Source: an uncultured bacterium (GTDB taxonomy: Bacteria > Bacillota > Clostridia > Lachnospirales > Lachnospiraceae). Taken from it: DNA of 63,427 nucleotides. A program made the translations under genes and the position numbers. Each line of letters starts with the position of its first letter. Position 1 is the first letter of the stretch. Below the pieces are notes generated by a model. That model worked only from the letters and a program-made list of their open reading frames with translations. It did not search any database and had not been told where the DNA came from. Where the stretch lies: positions 1 through 63,427 of the forward strand of contig CAMWUN010000019.1 of NCBI GenBank assembly GCA_947177425.1, read 5' to 3'. Of the stretch, positions 16,156 to 25,031 are shown piece after piece.

Positions 16156-17379
16156 TTAAATGTTGGCTCTTACAAGCCTTGGTTTATATCCATTGCGTTC
16201 AAGGGCCTGTATGATCTGGTGCTTATGCTCCGTTCCGAAAGCCTCCAGGGTAATGCGCAGTTCCACAGCGGCATTCCTGTTAATGGACACGAACTGGTTA
16301 TGCTCCAGTTTGATTACGTTGCCGCTCTCTCTGGCTATCACGTCCGCCACATGGCTTAACTCTCCCGGCTTATCGGGAAGCAGTACGGACACCGTGAAGA
16401 TCCTGTCCCTCATAATAAGCCCCTGCTGTACCACGCTGGACATGGTAATCACGTCCATATTTCCACCGCTTAAAATAGCTACGACTTTTTTCTTCTTTAC
16501 ATTCAGATGCTTCAATGCCGCTACCGTAAGAAGCCCTGAATTTTCCACTACCATCTTGTGGTTCTCCACCATATCCAGAAAAGCAACCACCAGTTCCTCG
16601 TCAGCAATGGTTATAATATCGTCAAGGTTTTTGCACAGATACGGAAAAATATTCTCGCCCGGCGTCTTCACCGCCGTACCGTCTGCAATGGTGCTCACAT
16701 GGTCTAAAGTAACGACTTTTCCGGCATCAATGGAAGCTTTCAGACAGCTTGCCCCCTCCGGCTCCACACCGATTACCTTAATCTTGGGATTAAGCAGTTT
16801 TGCAAGGGTGGATACCCCTGTAGCCAGTCCGCCGCCTCCCACGGGAACCAGAATATAATCCACCAGCGGAAGTTCCTTAAAAATTTCCATGGCAATGGTT
16901 CCCTGTCCGGTAGCCACCGCCGGGTCGTCAAAGGGATGGATAAAAGTATATCCCTTTTCCTTTGCGAGACAATAGGCATGTTCACAGGCTTCGTCATATA
17001 CATCCCCGCAAAGCACTACCTCTGCCCCGTAGTTTTTCGTGCGGTTCACCTTGATAAGAGGTGTGGTGGTAGGCATAACAATAACCGCTTTGGCCCCAAA
17101 ACATTTAGCGGCATAAGCTACCCCCTGTGCATGATTGCCTGCGGAGGCGGTAATGAGCCCCTTCTCCCTCTCCTCCTTTGACAATGTACTCAGTTTATAA
17201 TAAGCCCCTCTCAGCTTATACGCTCCAGTAAACTGCATATTTTCAGGCTTTAAATAAACCCTGTTATCTGTCTGTGCACTGTAGAAATCGCTGTATACCA
17301 GTTTCGTCTCCTGCGCCACCTTTTTCACCGTTTCCGATGCTTCCTCAAATTTTTCCAGTGTCAACATTTTATCATCCAT
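16156..17379 (-). CDS. ilvA: Threonine ammonia-lyase (threonine dehydratase) with ACT domain
   Basis: PLP enzyme that turns threonine into 2-oxobutanoate and ammonia. The cofactor lysine is in the FTGAYKLRGAYYKL motif (about residue 58), with PVGGGGLATG as the phosphate loop. A single C-terminal ACT domain (FTVSVLLPDKPGELSHVADV) makes it 407 residues, the short form found in both biosynthetic and catabolic enzymes, so either role is possible. The ATG at 17379 has AAGGG eight bases upstream. No ilv or leu genes are adjacent. Confidence 0.93.
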   Translation of the reverse strand: MDDKMLTLEKFEEASETVKKVAQETKLVYSDFYSAQTDNRVYLKPENMQFTGAYKLRGAYYKLSTLSKEEREKGLITASAGNHAQGVAYAAKCFGAKAVIVMPTTTPLIKVNRTKNYGAEVVLCGDVYDEACEHAYCLAKEKGYTFIHPFDDPAVATGQGTIAMEIFKELPLVDYILVPVGGGGLATGVSTLAKLLNPKIKVIGVEPEGASCLKASIDAGKVVTLDHVSTIADGTAVKTPGENIFPYLCKNLDDIITIADEELVVAFLDMVENHKMVVENSGLLTVAALKHLNVKKKKVVAILSGGNMDVITMSSVVQQGLIMRDRIFTVSVLLPDKPGELSHVADVIARESGNVIKLEHNQFVSINRNAAVELRITLEAFGTEHKHQIIQALERNGYKPRLVRANI

Positions 17380-17475
17380 CGCAATCACCCTTCATCTATG
17401 TCCCGGTAACAGGTTCCATTGCTGACAGCCCGCTCCTGTGAACCGCCGCATACAAAATCCCTTCTGAACCGTTAC

Positions 17476-18411
17476 TCATATACCACTATCCTGCCCGTCA
17501 ACGTCAAACAACGCATTGACAAACTGTTCTGAATCAAATTTCTGTAAATCATCCAGTTTTTCCCCCACCCCTATATACTTAACAGGGATATTCAGTTCCG
17601 ACTGGATTGCCACTGCAATGCCGCCTTTGGAAGTACCGTCCATCTTGGTAAGGATAATTCCCGTAAGATTGGCAGTCTCCCCGAATTCCCGTGCCTGGTT
17701 CAAAGCATTCTGCCCGGTAGTGCCGTCCAGCACTATCAGGTTTTCCCTGTGTACCCCTGGGAATTCCCTGTCAATAATGCGGTTCATCTTCTTTAACTCT
17801 TCCATCAGGTTCTTTTTATTGTGGAGCCTGCCAGCCGTATCGCAGATAAGCACATCCACATGCCTTGCCTTTGCTGCGCTTACCGCATCGTATACCACAC
17901 TGGAAGGATCCGCTCCCTGTGCCCCGGTAATAATATCCACCCCTGCACGGCCTGCCCATTCGGTCAATTGCTCGCAGGCCGCCGCCCGGTAAGTATCCGC
18001 CGCCGCAATCAGCACTTTTCTTCCCCGGTTCTTTAAAAGCCCTGCCAGTTTGCCTACGGAAGTGGTCTTTCCCACCCCGTTGACGCCAATGACCAGTACC
18101 ACCGACTGCTGCTGCTCGAACTCATAGGCAGTTTCCTCCACCCTCATCTGCTCTTTGATACTTTCAATCAGAAAAGCCTTACACTGGGCCGGTTCTTTAA
18201 TATGGTTTTCCTTCACCTGGCGCCGCAGACGCTCAAGGATATCTCCTGTAGCGTTAACGCCAATATCCCCCATAATCAGTATCTCTTCCAGTTCCTCATA
18301 AAATTCTTCGTCTATGGAAGAAAATCCGCTGAAAACAGAGTCAATCCCATGGACTATATTATCTCTTGTCTTGCTAAGTCCTTCTTTTAATCTGCTGAAA
18401 AATCCTGCCAT
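17476..18411 (-). CDS. ftsY: Signal recognition particle receptor FtsY
   Basis: SRP receptor GTPase that docks Ffh-bound ribosomes at the membrane. Only a short N-terminal region (SRLKEGLSKTRDN) precedes the N domain, as usual in Firmicutes. The G domain shows GVNGVGKTTSVGKLAG, DTAGRLHNKKNLMEEL and TKMDGTSKGGIAV. 311 residues. The ATG overlaps the smc stop (TGATG), so the two are translationally coupled. Confidence 0.97.
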   Translation of the reverse strand: MAGFFSRLKEGLSKTRDNIVHGIDSVFSGFSSIDEEFYEELEEILIMGDIGVNATGDILERLRRQVKENHIKEPAQCKAFLIESIKEQMRVEETAYEFEQQQSVVLVIGVNGVGKTTSVGKLAGLLKNRGRKVLIAAADTYRAAACEQLTEWAGRAGVDIITGAQGADPSSVVYDAVSAAKARHVDVLICDTAGRLHNKKNLMEELKKMNRIIDREFPGVHRENLIVLDGTTGQNALNQAREFGETANLTGIILTKMDGTSKGGIAVAIQSELNIPVKYIGVGEKLDDLQKFDSEQFVNALFDVDGQDSGI

Positions 18412-21400
18412 CAGTCATCCAACTCCTTATCAATCAGATTTACACTTACCAGAGTAGAAATCCCCTTCTCCTGCATGGTAATACCATAAAGCCTGTCGGC
18501 TTTCTCCATGGTGCCGCGCCTGTGGGTGATTACAATGAACTGGGTGCTCTTTGTAAGCTTATGTAAATATTTCGCAAACCGGGTTACATTATTTTCATCC
18601 AGCGCCGCCTCAATCTCGTCCAGCAGGCAGAAAGGCGAGGGTTTCAGATTCTGGATGGCAAACAAGAGCGCTATGGCTGTAAGGGCTTTCTCCCCGCCGG
18701 AAAGCTGCATCATATTCTGCAGCTTCTTTCCGGGAGGCTGGGCAATAATGCGGATGCCCGCTTCCAGAACATCTTCATCCTCCATAAGTTCCAGTGTTCC
18801 CTTGCCGCCGCCGAATAATTCTTTAAATACCTTGTCAAATTCCCTTCCAATCTCTGCAAACTTATCGTTGAACTGCCTGCGCATGGCGGTATCCAGTTCC
18901 AGGATAATACCCTCCAGAGTCTTTTCCGCCTCCACCAGATCATCATGCTGGGTCTTTAAGAACTGGTAACGTTCCATCAAATTCTTATAATCTTCAATGG
19001 CGTTTACATTCACGTCACCCAGCTTCTTTATCTGCTCTTTTAAGGAGGCAATATCCTTCTTCATGGAGGATAAATCCGTCATCTCTTCATTCCTAAGAGC
19101 TGCCGCATCGGAGAGGGTAATTTCATATTCATCCCACATATAGTTAATCTGGCCTTCCAAAGCTTCCTGATACTTTTCTTTCTGGGAATTCAGCCGATAT
19201 ACTTCCTTGTCAAGCCCTGTCATCTTCTCCGACAAAGCTTCCCTGTCTGCAAAGAAACTCTTTTGTTTCAGAGCCAGCTTTTCTTTTGTTTCCATATCTT
19301 CCCGCAGCTTCTTTTCCGTATCCCCCTGGGTGCTATGGGAAGCCGCAACAGTTTCTTCTATGGCGGCAATACTCTCAAGCTTTACAGCCATATCCTCACT
19401 GTTTTGTCTAAGCCCTTCTTCAATCTCCTGCATCTCTTTCGCAAACCTGTCAATTTCGCTGTCGATACGTTCAACGTTCTGCTGATGGAACTGTTGCTGC
19501 TGGAGCATCTTTTCCACTTCCACATCCCATTCTGATACATGGGCTGACTGCTCTGATTCCTCCTTACGCTTTTCGTCCAGTTCCACCTGAAATTTCCTTA
19601 TCTCCTGCTCTGTCCTCTTCTCCAGCAGTTCAGAGTCTTCCAGTTCCTGTAAAATTTCACGCTTATTTACTTTGATTTCTTCAATCTGGTTTTCAATTTC
19701 CCTCTCTTCCGCTTTCAGTTCCGCAGAGCCTTCTGAGGCTTCGTCCCTGCGCTCCTGCGCCTTTATGACATTCAGACGAGCGGTGTTCTGCTCAATAAAT
19801 TTCCTCTGGAGCGATGCCTTGTCCTCCTCAAGGCTTAACCGGAGTTTATTCCGCTCCTTTTTGGTCAATTCTATTTCATTTAAAAGGCTGTCAATCTCTT
19901 TTAAAAATTTTCTGACCCTGCCCTCTAATTCATCCATTTCCCTTCTGCGCCCTAAAAGATTGCTGCTGTTTTTAAAGGCGCCGCCGCTGATAGCCCCTCC
20001 CGGCGCCAGCAGTTCCCCTTCCAGCGTCACCATGCGGATACCGTAATTGAATTTTTTGGCGATTTTCACTGCATGGTCAACGGTATCCACCACCAGTATC
20101 CGCCCCAGCAGGGACTTTGCCACGTTCCGGTATCTGCTGTCTATAGATACAAGGGTATCCGCCAGACCTATAACTCCGTTTTCCTTAAGAGCATCCGTGT
20201 TTTTAAATTCCTGGGGACGTGCCATGCTGGTAAGGGGAAGAAAAGTAGCCCGTCCTGCTTTGGTCTGTTTCAAAAAGGCAATCATCCGCTTGGCTGTTTC
20301 CTCATCGTCCGTGACAATATTCTGGATATTGCCCCCTAAGGACGTCTCAATGGCAGTCTCATATTTCTTATCCACCTTAATGATATCCGCCACAACGCCG
20401 ATAATCCCTTTTTCCTTATCCTTCTGCTCCATAACCTTCTTGACACTGCCGCCGTATCCTTCATAGCGTTCTGTCAGATTGGTCAGGGCTTCCAGTCTGG
20501 ATTTTTCCTGATGGTAACTTACCTGTGCATCCCGCAGTTTCTGGTCTTTGCCGGAAAGTTCTTCTCTGATAAGGGCCAGTTTTTCTTCCTTCTGCTCCTG
20601 GGAATCATTTAAAGAACGGATTTCTCCGTTGATTTTCTCGAATTCCTCCTGCAACTGTGAAATAACCGCTTCCTGCTGGGCTTCGTCCGACTTAATACGC
20701 AGAAGCCTTGAAGTCAGTTCCGCCTTACGAATATTGATCTGCTCTGTCATGGTGTCATAACGACCCAGCTTTGATTTGATGGTTGCACGGGAATTCAATG
20801 CATCTATAATGGTATTTTTGCCGGACTCAATGTGGCTGTTCAGTTCCTCCATCCGCCCCTGGGTAACGAGCAGCTTTTCTCTGGCTTCATTTCTGGTCTT
20901 TTCAATTTCCGCTACCTGGCCGTCAATCACCTGCTTGTCCGAGAGAATCCCTTCCTTATCCAGGAGTTTTTCATTCATCTCCCTTGCAATGGCTTCTTTT
21001 CTGGACTTAAAATGCTCCTCGTTGCTCTGGGCAGACTTAATCTGCTCTTTCAGCACATTAATCTGGCCCTCCAGCTTCCCGCGCATAACGCTGGTGTCCG
21101 TAAGGGACGTACGCTCCGTCTCAATGGCTTCCTCCAGCGTCTCAATCTGGTTCTGTATCTGCCCATATTCTTCTTTTATCTTCTCGTACCGGCTGGATGT
21201 CTCCTCCAGATCTCCGCTTGCAATTTCAAATTTATCCTGCACGCTTTTCAACTGTTCCTGAAGACGGTTATTTTCAAGGAGGAACATATTTACGTCCAGG
21301 GTTTTCAATTCTTCCTTTTTCTTTAAATAAATCTTAGCTGTTTCTGACTGCTTCTCCAAAGGGCCCGTCTGCTTTTCCAGTTCCGACAGGATATCGTTTA

Positions 21401-21971
21401 CACGGACTAAGTTCTGCTTTTCATCCTCCAGCTTCTTCTGGGCCGCCACCTTGCGCTTCTTAAACTTCACGATGCCCGCTGCCTCGTCAAAAAGTTCCCT
21501 CCGCTCTTCCGGCTTACCGCTTAGGATTTTCTCAATCTGCCCCTGTCCGATAATGGAATACCCTTCCTTACCGATTCCCGTATCATAAAAAAGTTCGTTC
21601 ACATCCTTTAAACGGCAGGGTGCGCCGTTTAAAAGATATTCGCTTTCACCGGAGCGGTAGATTCGCCTTGCCACAGTCACTTCTTCAAAGTCAATGGCAA
21701 GCTGGTGGTCGGAATTATCTAATGTAATAGCCACATAGGCATACCCTAAGGGCTTGCGCATTTCCGTCCCGGAAAAAATAACGTCCTGCATGGACGCACC
21801 ACGGAGCTGCTTAATCCTCTGCTCTCCCAAGACCCACCGGACGGCATCTGCAACATTGCTCTTTCCGCTTCCGTTAGGCCCCACAATTCCTGTAATGCCG
21901 TTATGGAATTTAAACACAATTTTGTTGGCAAAGGATTTAAACCCATGAATTTCAATACTTTTTAAATACAT
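18411..21971 (-). CDS. smc: Chromosome segregation protein SMC
   Basis: 1186-residue structural maintenance of chromosomes ATPase that loops and compacts DNA with ScpA/ScpB. The Walker A GPNGSGKSN is at the N-terminus and the signature LSGGEKALTAIALLFA and Walker B CLLDEIEAALDE at the C-terminus. Two long coiled-coil arms (about 170-500 and 680-1010) flank a hinge (GYGGSVKKVMEQ ... GGAISGGAFKNSSNLLGRRRE). The ATG at 21971 matches the family start (YLKSIEIHGFKSFA); a longer reading would run into rnc. Confidence 0.98.
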   Translation of the reverse strand: MYLKSIEIHGFKSFANKIVFKFHNGITGIVGPNGSGKSNVADAVRWVLGEQRIKQLRGASMQDVIFSGTEMRKPLGYAYVAITLDNSDHQLAIDFEEVTVARRIYRSGESEYLLNGAPCRLKDVNELFYDTGIGKEGYSIIGQGQIEKILSGKPEERRELFDEAAGIVKFKKRKVAAQKKLEDEKQNLVRVNDILSELEKQTGPLEKQSETAKIYLKKKEELKTLDVNMFLLENNRLQEQLKSVQDKFEIASGDLEETSSRYEKIKEEYGQIQNQIETLEEAIETERTSLTDTSVMRGKLEGQINVLKEQIKSAQSNEEHFKSRKEAIAREMNEKLLDKEGILSDKQVIDGQVAEIEKTRNEAREKLLVTQGRMEELNSHIESGKNTIIDALNSRATIKSKLGRYDTMTEQINIRKAELTSRLLRIKSDEAQQEAVISQLQEEFEKINGEIRSLNDSQEQKEEKLALIREELSGKDQKLRDAQVSYHQEKSRLEALTNLTERYEGYGGSVKKVMEQKDKEKGIIGVVADIIKVDKKYETAIETSLGGNIQNIVTDDEETAKRMIAFLKQTKAGRATFLPLTSMARPQEFKNTDALKENGVIGLADTLVSIDSRYRNVAKSLLGRILVVDTVDHAVKIAKKFNYGIRMVTLEGELLAPGGAISGGAFKNSSNLLGRRREMDELEGRVRKFLKEIDSLLNEIELTKKERNKLRLSLEEDKASLQRKFIEQNTARLNVIKAQERRDEASEGSAELKAEEREIENQIEEIKVNKREILQELEDSELLEKRTEQEIRKFQVELDEKRKEESEQSAHVSEWDVEVEKMLQQQQFHQQNVERIDSEIDRFAKEMQEIEEGLRQNSEDMAVKLESIAAIEETVAASHSTQGDTEKKLREDMETKEKLALKQKSFFADREALSEKMTGLDKEVYRLNSQKEKYQEALEGQINYMWDEYEITLSDAAALRNEEMTDLSSMKKDIASLKEQIKKLGDVNVNAIEDYKNLMERYQFLKTQHDDLVEAEKTLEGIILELDTAMRRQFNDKFAEIGREFDKVFKELFGGGKGTLELMEDEDVLEAGIRIIAQPPGKKLQNMMQLSGGEKALTAIALLFAIQNLKPSPFCLLDEIEAALDENNVTRFAKYLHKLTKSTQFIVITHRRGTMEKADRLYGITMQEKGISTLVSVNLIDKELDD

Positions 21972-21978
21972 ATACCAC

Positions 21979-22671
21979 CTACTCTTTTGGTAATTCGGCA
22001 AGCAGCACCTGATAGGCCGCCTGCTGTTCGGCGGTTTTCTTATTCCGTCCCTGGCCTTTCCCTGCTGTCTTTCCGTCTATAATGGCTTCCACCGTAAAAA
22101 TCTTGTCATGGTCAGGCCCAACTTCACTTACCAGCTCATAGACAATACTTCTTCCTGTCTTCTGCACCCTTTCCTGAAGAATGGTCTTACTGTCATAAAA
22201 AAGCTGTTTATTTTCCAAATCTGAAAGAATATATTTCTTAACAAATTTATCCGCTTCCTCAATACCTCCGTCCAGGTAGATGGCGCCAATTACCGCCTCC
22301 ATCACATCTGAAATAATAGAGTCGCGTTTTCTTCCGCCAGTAGCTTCCTCTCCCTTTCCCAGCAGGACATACTCCCCAAGGGACAAATCCCTGGCGCAGA
22401 AAGCCAGGGCCGGTTCACAAACCATGGAGGAACGCATCCGCGTCATCTGCCCTTCGGACATTTCCGGATAATTCTCGAAAAAGAAACGGCTGGAAAGCAG
22501 TTCCAAAACTGCGTCTCCCAGAAATTCCAGCCGCTCATAGTTTTTATATCTGTTGATTTTCTGCTCATTGGAAAAAGAGCTATGAGTCAGCGCCTGCAAA
22601 AGCAGAACCTTTTCTTTAAACTCATAACCTATTTTATTTTCCAGTTCTTTTAACTCTTCCTGCTTATACAT
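21979..22671 (-). CDS. rnc: Ribonuclease III
   Basis: Double-strand RNA endonuclease that processes rRNA and mRNA. The catalytic signature NYERLEFLGDAVLELL lies at about residues 43-60 and a C-terminal dsRNA-binding domain (KTILQERVQKTG ... GKGQGRNKKTAEQQAAYQVL) completes the 230-residue protein. AGGTG precedes the ATG. It lies between acpP and smc, the usual Firmicutes order, but a terminator separates it from acpP. Confidence 0.97.
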   Translation of the reverse strand: MYKQEELKELENKIGYEFKEKVLLLQALTHSSFSNEQKINRYKNYERLEFLGDAVLELLSSRFFFENYPEMSEGQMTRMRSSMVCEPALAFCARDLSLGEYVLLGKGEEATGGRKRDSIISDVMEAVIGAIYLDGGIEEADKFVKKYILSDLENKQLFYDSKTILQERVQKTGRSIVYELVSEVGPDHDKIFTVEAIIDGKTAGKGQGRNKKTAEQQAAYQVLLAELPKE

Positions 22672-22704
22672 ATTTCACCTTTTGCCGCAAAATAAAAGTT
22701 TCAA

Positions 22705-22729
22705 CAAAAAAGCCCGTAACGGGCTTTTT
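22705..22729 (-). terminator. Terminator overlapping the acpP stop codon
   Basis: Perfect stem AAAAAGCCCGT...ACGGGCTTTTT with a 3-base loop and T-tract on both strands. Its upstream edge overlaps the TAA of acpP by two bases, so acpP mRNA is probably ended here with partial read-through to rnc. Confidence 0.85.
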
Positions 22730-22958
22730 AATTAACAGCATTTTTAATAAGATTTACCGCTTCCTCTACAGTTGTAATCTTCTCAGCAACTTCCGGCTGG
22801 ATTTCAATATCAAATTCTTCCTCAATGCCCATGATAATCTGAAAAACATCCAGAGAATCGGCTCCTAAGTCATCCGTGAAAGTTGTGTCCATTGTGATTT
22901 CATCGGGGTCAACGTTAAGTACGTCAGCAATTACCTTTTTTAATTTTTCAAATTCCAT
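22728..22958 (-). CDS. acpP: Acyl carrier protein
   Basis: 76-residue acidic carrier of growing fatty acyl chains. The phosphopantetheine attachment Ser35 is in GADSLDVFQ and the EEEFDIEIQPE helix is typical. AAAGGAA precedes the ATG at 22958; the longer reading to 23042 overlaps plsX and lacks homology. It lies 14 bases after plsX and shares its promoter, matching the known plsX-acpP pairing. Confidence 0.97.
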   Translation of the reverse strand: MEFEKLKKVIADVLNVDPDEITMDTTFTDDLGADSLDVFQIIMGIEEEFDIEIQPEVAEKITTVEEAVNLIKNAVN

Positions 22959-22972
22959 TTTTAGTTTCCTTT

Positions 22973-23986
22973 CTAACTTTCTTCCATCGTTATTTGTTTT
23001 TTTATTTTTTGATTTATATTCTGTTCTGTAAAAGTGATACATTGCAGAATAGAATTTTTAATCTCAACGGATTTGGAACTGCCATGGGTCTTGACAACCA
23101 GCCCCTTCAATCCAAGCATTGGCGCGCCGCCATACTGTTCTAAATCAAAATCCTTTAATGTATTTTTGAGGGCCGGCTTTACAAGCAGGGCGCCTATTTT
23201 GCTGCGCAGGGATGTCATCATTCCCGCTTTGACTTTCTTTATCAGGGAGGCTCCCACGCCTTCATACATCTTTAATATAACGTTTCCCACAAAAGCTTCG
23301 CAGACAATCACATCCGCAGCCCCGGCCGGAATGTCCCTTGCCTCAACGCTTCCAATAAAATTAATGTGGGGACAATTCTTGAGAAGAGGGAATGTCTCTT
23401 TCACCAGTGCATTTCCCTTTTCCTCCTCTGCACCAATATTTACAATTCCAACCCTGGGATTTTTCACACCCATAACGCTTTCCATATATACGGAACCCAT
23501 CTGGGCAAACTGTACCAGATGTGAAGGCCTTGCATCTACATTGGCGCCGCAGTCTACTAAAAGGGCACATCCCTTTTCCGTTGGGATCAACGGTGCAAGG
23601 GGCGGTCTCTCAACTCCCTTAATCCTTCCCACAATTACCTGTCCGCCTACCAGAGTGGCTCCTGTGCTTCCTGCGGAAACGTAGGCATCGCATACCCCCT
23701 CTTTCACCAGACCTAATGCTTTTACAATAGAGGAATCCTTTTTCTTCCGGATCGCCATCACCGGCGGCTCTGCTGTCTCAATGACTTCGGCGGCGTTTAC
23801 AATCTCCACCTGCTCCTTATTATATGTGTATTGGGATAGTTCACGCCCTATTAACTCTTCCCGGCCTGTCAGGAATACTTTCACATGGCTGCTTTCATTT
23901 ACCGCATCAATGGCGCCTTTAACGATTTCAGCAGGAGCGTTGTCTCCCCCCATGGCGTCAACAGCTACATTTACAAATTGTGCCAT
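22973..23986 (-). CDS. plsX: Phosphate acyltransferase PlsX
   Basis: Makes acyl-phosphate from acyl-ACP for phospholipid synthesis at the membrane surface. The family opening VNVAVDAMGGDNAPAEIVKG and GAEEEKGNALVKET are clear. 337 residues. The ATG at 23986 has GGAGG nine bases upstream. It has its own promoter at 24016-24044. No FapR-type operator could be recognised in the leader. Confidence 0.96.
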   Translation of the reverse strand: MAQFVNVAVDAMGGDNAPAEIVKGAIDAVNESSHVKVFLTGREELIGRELSQYTYNKEQVEIVNAAEVIETAEPPVMAIRKKKDSSIVKALGLVKEGVCDAYVSAGSTGATLVGGQVIVGRIKGVERPPLAPLIPTEKGCALLVDCGANVDARPSHLVQFAQMGSVYMESVMGVKNPRVGIVNIGAEEEKGNALVKETFPLLKNCPHINFIGSVEARDIPAGAADVIVCEAFVGNVILKMYEGVGASLIKKVKAGMMTSLRSKIGALLVKPALKNTLKDFDLEQYGGAPMLGLKGLVVKTHGSSKSVEIKNSILQCITFTEQNINQKIKKQITMEES

Positions 23987-24015
23987 TCTTGATACCTCCA
24001 TTTAAGTACTTCTTT

Positions 24016-24044
24016 ACTATACTAAACCATATAACAAAAATCAA
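24016..24044 (-). promoter_or_regulatory. Promoter for plsX-acpP
   Basis: Minus-strand -35 TTGATT (24039-24044), 17-base spacer, -10 TATAGT (24016-24021), about 30 bases before the plsX start. Confidence 0.7.
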
Positions 24045-24143
24045 GCATAAATATAAAAAATCGTCGCCCGGCAGCGACGGTTCAGAGAATGCTTCGTACT
24101 TTCCCTAAATGGTTTACGTTGTCGCAATTTCCAACAAACCCTG

Positions 24144-24165
24144 ACACGCTCCGCAAACCAGCTTA
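24144..24165. repeat. Diverged copy of the ...CAGCTTATT repeat
   Basis: ACACGCTCCGCAAACCAGCTTATT matches the 3' part of the 35-bp unit at 4787-4891 imperfectly. It runs straight into the long hairpin at 24166-24210. Confidence 0.5.
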
Positions 24166-24210
24166 TTATAACAACGGACAGCGCGCTTTGCGTGCTGTCC
24201 GTTGTTATAA
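24166..24210. repeat. 21-bp near-perfect hairpin
   Basis: Arms TTATAACAACGGACAGCGCGC (24166-24186) and GCGTGCTGTCCGTTGTTATAA (24190-24210) pair at 20 of 21 positions (the other is G-T) around a TTT loop. The sequence GTGCTG-CCGTTGTT is shared with the 39-bp array at 60842-61036. It is not itself followed by a T-tract on the minus strand; a separate terminator lies just beyond. Confidence 0.85.
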
Positions 24211-24213
24211 TAA

Positions 24214-24243
24214 AAAAGCAACCCATATAAATGGATTGCTTTT
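24214..24243 (-). terminator. Terminator after rpmF
   Basis: Stem AAAAGCAA(C/T)CCAT with arms meeting around TATAA; on the minus strand it ends in TTTTTT. It lies four bases after the rpmF stop. Confidence 0.8.
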
Positions 24244-24247
24244 ATAA

Positions 24248-24427
24248 TCAGTCAACACTTACAATTTCTTTCTTATTGTAAGAACCACAAGCCTTGCATA
24301 CTCTGTGGGGAACCATCAGCGCGCCGCATTTACTGCACTTAACCAATGTGGGAGCGCTCATTTTCCAGTTTGCTCTTCTCTTATCTCTTCTGGCTTTTGA
24401 AGATTTATTCTTAGGACAAATAGACAT
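24248..24427 (-). CDS. rpmF: 50S ribosomal protein L32
   Basis: 59-residue ribosomal protein. The opening MSICPKNKSSKARRDKRRA and the zinc-ribbon pairs CSKCG and CKACG are seen on direct translation, so this is the zinc-binding (C+) form. AGGAGG lies just before the ATG. It follows yceD by two bases, the conserved yceD-rpmF pair that precedes plsX in many bacteria. Confidence 0.96.
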   Translation of the reverse strand: MSICPKNKSSKARRDKRRANWKMSAPTLVKCSKCGALMVPHRVCKACGSYNKKEIVSVD

Positions 24428-24429
24428 CG

Positions 24430-24954
24430 TTACACCTCCTTATCCGCGTTAAAGATATCTTTAATAGCTGCCATTCTGGGATCGGGCACAAAAGTATCGC
24501 ACCCACATTCACCCTCGTTCAGATTGTGTCCGCACTGCCTGCATATGCCCCTGCAGTCCGGCCTGCACAATACTTTCACAGGCATGTTAATTAAGATTTC
24601 ACTGTTCAGGAAAGCTTCTACGTCCATTTCATATCCAGCCATAAAATCCTGCTGCTCCTGATCTTCCATCCACTGGGCCGCATCCGGGGAAAACAGTTCC
24701 TGTTCAAACCTGATATCCAGCGGTGTTTCCACAGTCTTAAGACATCTGTCACAGGGAATTTCAAGAACCAGTTCCACGCTTCCCCTTACAAGAACCTTTC
24801 CCTTTCCAATATTGGAAAAATTCAAATCCACCGGGGATTTCCTGCAAATCTTATATTCATTCCCCATGTGGGAGACACTCTCCGGCCCGTAAGGCAGGCT
24901 TTCACTTCTGTCTGTTCCCTCAGATGTAAATACATCAGTCAGATTAATTAACAT
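24430..24954 (-). CDS. YceD family protein (DUF177)
   Basis: 174 residues. The family pattern is seen in ILEIPCDRCLKTVETPLDIRF-type wording (here VLEIPCDRCLKTVETPLDIR) and a C-terminal Cys cluster CRPDCRGICRQCGHN. YceD is linked to rRNA maturation or ribosome assembly and is almost always next to rpmF, as here. ATG at 24954 is used because AGGGAG lies upstream. Confidence 0.92.
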   Translation of the reverse strand: MLINLTDVFTSEGTDRSESLPYGPESVSHMGNEYKICRKSPVDLNFSNIGKGKVLVRGSVELVLEIPCDRCLKTVETPLDIRFEQELFSPDAAQWMEDQEQQDFMAGYEMDVEAFLNSEILINMPVKVLCRPDCRGICRQCGHNLNEGECGCDTFVPDPRMAAIKDIFNADKEV

Positions 24955-25031
24955 AATAAGCTCCCTATGAATCACACATTTAACAATTATAACGGTGGTA
25001 CCGGATTTTGTCAATACCAATCACATAAAGA

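Noticed and set aside
20776-21326. Long plus-strand reading frames across smc, polA, ptsI and similar genes
   Set aside because: They lie opposite intact conserved genes, have no SD, and encode Ser/Phe-rich or low-complexity products expected from antisense of coiled-coil or GC-skewed genes.
23986-24044. FapR or FabT operator at the plsX promoter
   Set aside because: No match to the FapR palindrome or to a FabT-type dyad could be made; only the promoter is supported.
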